The position numbers and the translations under genes are program-made. The notes under the pieces were generated by a model. That model was given only the letters and a program-made list of their open reading frames with translations. It was not told the origin of the DNA and did no database searches. Positions 15,354 through 17,862 of a stretch of 17,862 nucleotides of DNA are shown here, one piece after another. Location: positions 5,398 through 23,259 of the forward strand of contig DDCZ01000019.1 of assembly GCA_002336485.1 (NCBI GenBank), written 5' to 3'. This stretch comes from Flavobacteriales bacterium UBA1993 (GTDB lineage Bacteria > Bacteroidota > Bacteroidia > Flavobacteriales_G > Salibacteraceae). Within the stretch, counting starts at the first letter, position 1. Every line of letters begins with the position of its first letter.

Positions 15354-16385
15354 TTAGTCCATTATATATGGATAATCTTCTTGTGTATAGATGTCTGTAT
15401 AGAGCTCTTCAAGAGCCGGTAATGGTGAGTTTTCAGCAAATGCTACTGATTCATCAATCTTAGCTTTCACCTTAGCCTCGATCTTTTCAATGCCTTTTTC
15501 ATCCAACCAACCCTGATCGGTTATAATAGATAACACCTGATTGATTGGATCTTTCCCCTTATAGGCGTTCAGTTCATCTTTAGTTCGATACTTCTGTGGG
15601 TCACTCATTGAATGGCCCTTGTATCGATATGTCTGAATATCGAGTAAATATGGTCCCTTTCCAGCGCGGCAGTATTCAGCCGCCTTCTCAATAGCATCAT
15701 GCACGGCTTCGACGCTCATTCCATCTACACTCATGCTCGCCATATCGTAGCTCAATCCGAGTTTTGATAGATCTGTCACGTTTGTTGTACGCTCAACAGA
15801 GGTGCCCATAGCATAGTTATTATTCTCTATGATGAAGATTGCTGGAAGCTTCCATAGCATGGCCATATTGAAAGTTTCGTGCAACGCACCTTGACGCACA
15901 GCACCATCACCCATAAAAGTGAGACAAACATTCTTGGTGCCATTGTACTTTTCGGCAAACGCAATCCCCGCACCCATTGGTATTTGTGCCCCCACAATTC
16001 CATGACCGCCCATCATGTTCAACTCTTTATCGAACATATGCATTGAACCGCCTTTACCCTTGGAACAGCCTGTAGATTTGCCGTAGAGCTCGGCCATAAC
16101 GTATTTCGGGTCCATTCCCAGTGCGATAGGGTGGGCATGATCCCGGTACGCAGTAATTACTTTATCATCCTTGCTAATTGCAGAGGCAAAGCCTGCAGCA
16201 ACAGCTTCTTGTCCAATATATAAATGGCAAAAACCACCGAACTTTTGTTGGAGATATAAGTTTCCACATGTTTCCTCGAATCGCCTCATCATAAGCATAT
16301 CCTCGTACCACTTCATGTATCGAGCCTTACTATAAGGCAGTTTTGAAGCGACTTTCTTTGCGGTTGTTTTTGTTGCTGTAGCCAT
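15354..16385 (-). CDS. pdhA: Pyruvate dehydrogenase E1 component, alpha subunit
   Basis: E1 alpha binds thiamine diphosphate and, with E1 beta, decarboxylates pyruvate. The 343-residue protein shows the thiamine diphosphate motif GDG (159-161) closing at ENNNYAMGT (187-195). Other family marks are GGFCHLYIGQEAV (50-62), AYRDHAHPIALG (79-90), KGKGGSMHMF (109-118) with MGGHGIVGAQIP, and the serine loop RYKGHSMSDPQKYR, the phosphorylation-loop equivalent in eukaryotes. The first 18 residues (Ala/Thr/Lys-rich) look disordered. E1 beta is not in the window and must be elsewhere. A TAAATTTG promoter-like element lies 21 bases upstream, so pdhA-pdhC may be a unit of their own after cdd. Confidence 0.95.
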   Translation of the reverse strand: MATATKTTAKKVASKLPYSKARYMKWYEDMLMMRRFEETCGNLYLQQKFGGFCHLYIGQEAVAAGFASAISKDDKVITAYRDHAHPIALGMDPKYVMAELYGKSTGCSKGKGGSMHMFDKELNMMGGHGIVGAQIPMGAGIAFAEKYNGTKNVCLTFMGDGAVRQGALHETFNMAMLWKLPAIFIIENNNYAMGTSVERTTNVTDLSKLGLSYDMASMSVDGMSVEAVHDAIEKAAEYCRAGKGPYLLDIQTYRYKGHSMSDPQKYRTKDELNAYKGKDPINQVLSIITDQGWLDEKGIEKIEAKVKAKIDESVAFAENSPLPALEELYTDIYTQEDYPYIMD

Positions 16386-16406
16386 AATTTATTTTTCGCA
16401 GGTTGG

Positions 16407-16414
16407 CAAATTTA
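16407..16414 (-). promoter_or_regulatory. Bacteroidota-type -7 promoter element (TAAATTTG) before pdhA
   Basis: TAAATTTG on the minus strand matches TAnnTTTG exactly and lies in the 67-base gap between cdd and pdhA, 21 bases before the pdhA ATG. No TTTG box is visible at the usual -33 distance, and the gap is AT-rich, so a chance match is possible. No terminator is visible after cdd. Confidence 0.4.
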
Positions 16415-16452
16415 AAACTTGAATGATTAGGTATTACGCCGAAGCGAAATGA

Positions 16453-16947
16453 TCACCGTTTAAGCTCTTTCAGATAGAAATGAAATGGGAGTAGACTGCT
16501 CGCCGAATCGAAGATTAAGACCTCTCCAGTTGTGCCTTTCAGCAGGATCTCGAAAGGTGTGGATTGATTCTTCTCGACTTCGCACATCACCTGCCTACAA
16601 ACTCCGCATGGCGAAATGGGTTCTCCGACTTCAAATTCGAGTGGATTAACCGTCACAGCCAGCGAACGGATTTCATCCGTAGGGAAGTGATCAGAAATAT
16701 AGTTCAACAAGTTTCGCTCAGCGCAGATACCTGCTGGGAAAGATGCATTTTCCTTGTTACTGGCGGTAACTACCGCTCCTGATTTTAGTTTAGCGGCAGC
16801 GCCAACATTGAATTTTGAGTACGGAGCATACGCCAAATCGCTCGCTTGAAATGCCGATTCAATAAGACTTTGCTGCGCCGCGGTCAGGTCTTGCACCGTC
16901 TCGCATCTGGAATATTGGATGCTATGTTCGTGTTGGGTAATAGGCAT
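16453..16947 (-). CDS. cdd: Cytidine deaminase
   Basis: Cytidine deaminase converts cytidine and deoxycytidine to uridine and deoxyuridine in pyrimidine salvage. The 164-residue protein is of the homotetrameric type with three zinc cysteines: Cys75 in CAER (catalytic Glu77), and Cys114 and Cys117 in PCGVCRQ. The substrate motif is SNKENASFP (63-71), and YAPYSKFNVGAA (40-51) is typical of the family N-terminus. The frame is open further upstream to 17016, but that would overlap ispF by 65 bases and add a non-family segment, so I chose the ATG at 16945-16947, four bases after the ispF stop. The protein has about 15 extra N-terminal residues and a longer tail than the shortest bacterial forms. 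Confidence 0.92.
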   Translation of the reverse strand: MPITQHEHSIQYSRCETVQDLTAAQQSLIESAFQASDLAYAPYSKFNVGAAAKLKSGAVVTASNKENASFPAGICAERNLLNYISDHFPTDEIRSLAVTVNPLEFEVGEPISPCGVCRQVMCEVEKNQSTPFEILLKGTTGEVLIFDSASSLLPFHFYLKELKR

Positions 16948-16951
16948 TTTG

Positions 16952-17431
16952 TTACGTATCAAAAAGCAACACCACTGCCTGCGCTTCGATTCCTTCTTCA
17001 CGTCCAACAAACCCAACCTTCTCTGAAGTAGTTGCTTTAATTCCTACCTCGGTCGCGAGTATCTCGCATAAACCAGCAATAGATTCTTTAATCTCCTGAA
17101 TTCTCGGTGAAATTTTCGGTTGCTCTGAAACTAGTGTGGCATCAATGTTTCCAACTCTAAATCCCTCTTTTTTGATTAGTCGGATGACTTCCTTTAACAG
17201 TTCGCGGCTGTCTGCACCCTTAAATGACTGATCTGTGTTTGGGAAATGAAAACCAATATCGCGCAACCCAGCGGCGCCAAGTATTGCATCGCAAATTGCG
17301 TGGAGTAATACATCCGCATCCGAATGACCATCTGGCCCTAGTTCAGATTCAAACAGGACACCTCCTAAAACACAAGGTCTTCCTGGTTTCAGTTGATGTA
17401 CATCATAGCCTAATCCTACTCTAATTCTCAT
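16952..17431 (-). CDS. ispF: 2-C-methyl-D-erythritol 2,4-cyclodiphosphate synthase
   Basis: IspF is the fifth step of the MEP isoprenoid pathway. It cyclises the CDP-methylerythritol phosphate intermediate and releases CMP. The 159-residue length is normal. Metal ligands are Asp10 and His12 in GYDVHQ and His44 in GHSDADVLLHAI. The loop TTSEKVGFVGREEGIEA near the C-terminus is diagnostic for the family and contacts the cytidine nucleotide. FPNTDQSFKGADS also fits the family. The ATG shares ATGA with the stop of porV, indicating coupled translation, and cdd follows after four bases. Linkage of ispF with a T9SS gene is probably chromosomal packing rather than shared function. Confidence 0.96.
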   Translation of the reverse strand: MRIRVGLGYDVHQLKPGRPCVLGGVLFESELGPDGHSDADVLLHAICDAILGAAGLRDIGFHFPNTDQSFKGADSRELLKEVIRLIKKEGFRVGNIDATLVSEQPKISPRIQEIKESIAGLCEILATEVGIKATTSEKVGFVGREEGIEAQAVVLLFDT

Positions 17432-17862
17432 TCAGATGGTGGGCCGTCATTATCCTTTTTGACATCGTCAAAATTAAACGTCAATGTAAATCTTAACGTT
17501 CTCGCGAGTGGCGAAGATTGAAGATTAGTAGATCCAAAATATGCAGGAACCAAATAGCTAAAGTCAAGACCAAATACGCTCAACCTAAGTCCTGCTCCAA
17601 CCGTAACAAACTTTCTATTTCCTTTAGAAATATGCTCGCCATAATAGCCTAATCGGAATGCGAACTGATCGTCATACCAATACTCAGCACCGACACCATA
17701 GCTAATCTCTCTAAGTTCTTCTCCCAGGCGTGTCCCAGATTCTACCTGAGCCTCGAGTGTTGTTTGATCAAAACTCACAATTCCTGGCGCATCATAAAAC
17801 GAAGAAAGGGCACCATTAACTGTTGGTCTATTTGGATCCATTCCTGATGCAATCACCAAATT
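17428..17862 (-). CDS. porV: PorV-like T9SS outer-membrane beta-barrel protein, C-terminal part
   Basis: Only the last 144 codons are in the window; the frame stays open to the right edge, so the start lies outside. The segment reads as transmembrane beta-strands with alternating aromatic residues: GVGAEYWYDDQFAFRLGYY, then HISKGNRKFVTVGAGLR, VFGLDFSYLVP and, at the end, LARTLRFTLTFNFDD. This matches the end of PorV (LptO), the barrel that binds C-terminal sorting domains of T9SS cargo and carries them from the translocon to the PorU sortase. A short acidic tail KKDNDGPPSE follows the last strand. A FadL-like barrel of another type is the alternative, but the GNRK/FGxDFSY pattern and the cdd-pdhA context support PorV; from memory, flavobacteria often keep porU-porV beside cdd and pdhA. 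Confidence 0.82.
   Translation of the reverse strand, partial: NLVIASGMDPNRPTVNGALSSFYDAPGIVSFDQTTLEAQVESGTRLGEELREISYGVGAEYWYDDQFAFRLGYYGEHISKGNRKFVTVGAGLRLSVFGLDFSYLVPAYFGSTNLQSSPLARTLRFTLTFNFDDVKKDNDGPPSE

Noticed and set aside
16948..17016. Longer cytidine deaminase from an ATG at 17016
   Set aside because: It would run 65 bases inside ispF and add residues foreign to the family; the ATG at 16947 fits the tight operon spacing.

Overview
The window looks like chromosomal core sequence from a member of the Bacteroidota, most likely Flavobacteriales or a close relative. The evidence is a PorV-type outer-membrane protein of the type IX secretion system (T9SS), a large secreted protein with a T9SS C-terminal sorting domain, TAnnTTTG-like promoter -7 elements, few Shine-Dalgarno sites, and the order porV-ispF-cdd-pdhA-pdhC. 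I see no rRNA, tRNA, CRISPR array, transposase or phage gene. Coding density is very high: the longest non-coding stretch is the 159-base divergent region at 7549-7707, and no gap exceeds 300 bases.

Left part (1-7548): a strong terminator for an off-window gene is followed five bases later by a SAM-dependent methyltransferase on the plus strand. Converging on it are two minus-strand genes. The distal one encodes a membrane glycosyltransferase of the TMTC/GT-C type with C-terminal TPRs. The proximal one encodes a very large secreted, calcium-binding-repeat (thrombospondin type 3) protein with a T9SS sorting domain. The secreted-protein gene is split by a frame change near 5923-5968. The N-terminal half (5923-7548) and C-terminal half (2747-5968) are almost certainly one gene of about 1,600 codons, either really disrupted or carrying a sequence error.

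Middle part (7708-14089, plus strand): leuS, bioY, a DUF3108 periplasmic protein, a tryptophan 2,3-dioxygenase family protein and a membrane-anchored M23 peptidase are tightly packed. Several start at non-ATG codons that overlap the preceding stop. A hairpin and a possible promoter lie between the DUF3108 gene and the dioxygenase gene and may split this run into two units.

Right part (14090-17862, minus strand): reading from the right edge, porV (C-terminal part only), ispF, cdd, pdhA (PDH E1 alpha) and pdhC (PDH E2). porV/ispF share an ATGA overlap and ispF/cdd are 4 bases apart. pdhA has its own promoter-like element, and pdhC follows after 10 bases.

Most genes are ordinary housekeeping. 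I found no clear new multi-gene system. The most notable points are the split secreted repeat protein with the adjacent TMTC-like glycosyltransferase, the HxC in place of HxH in the M23 peptidase, and the hairpins pressed against start codons.
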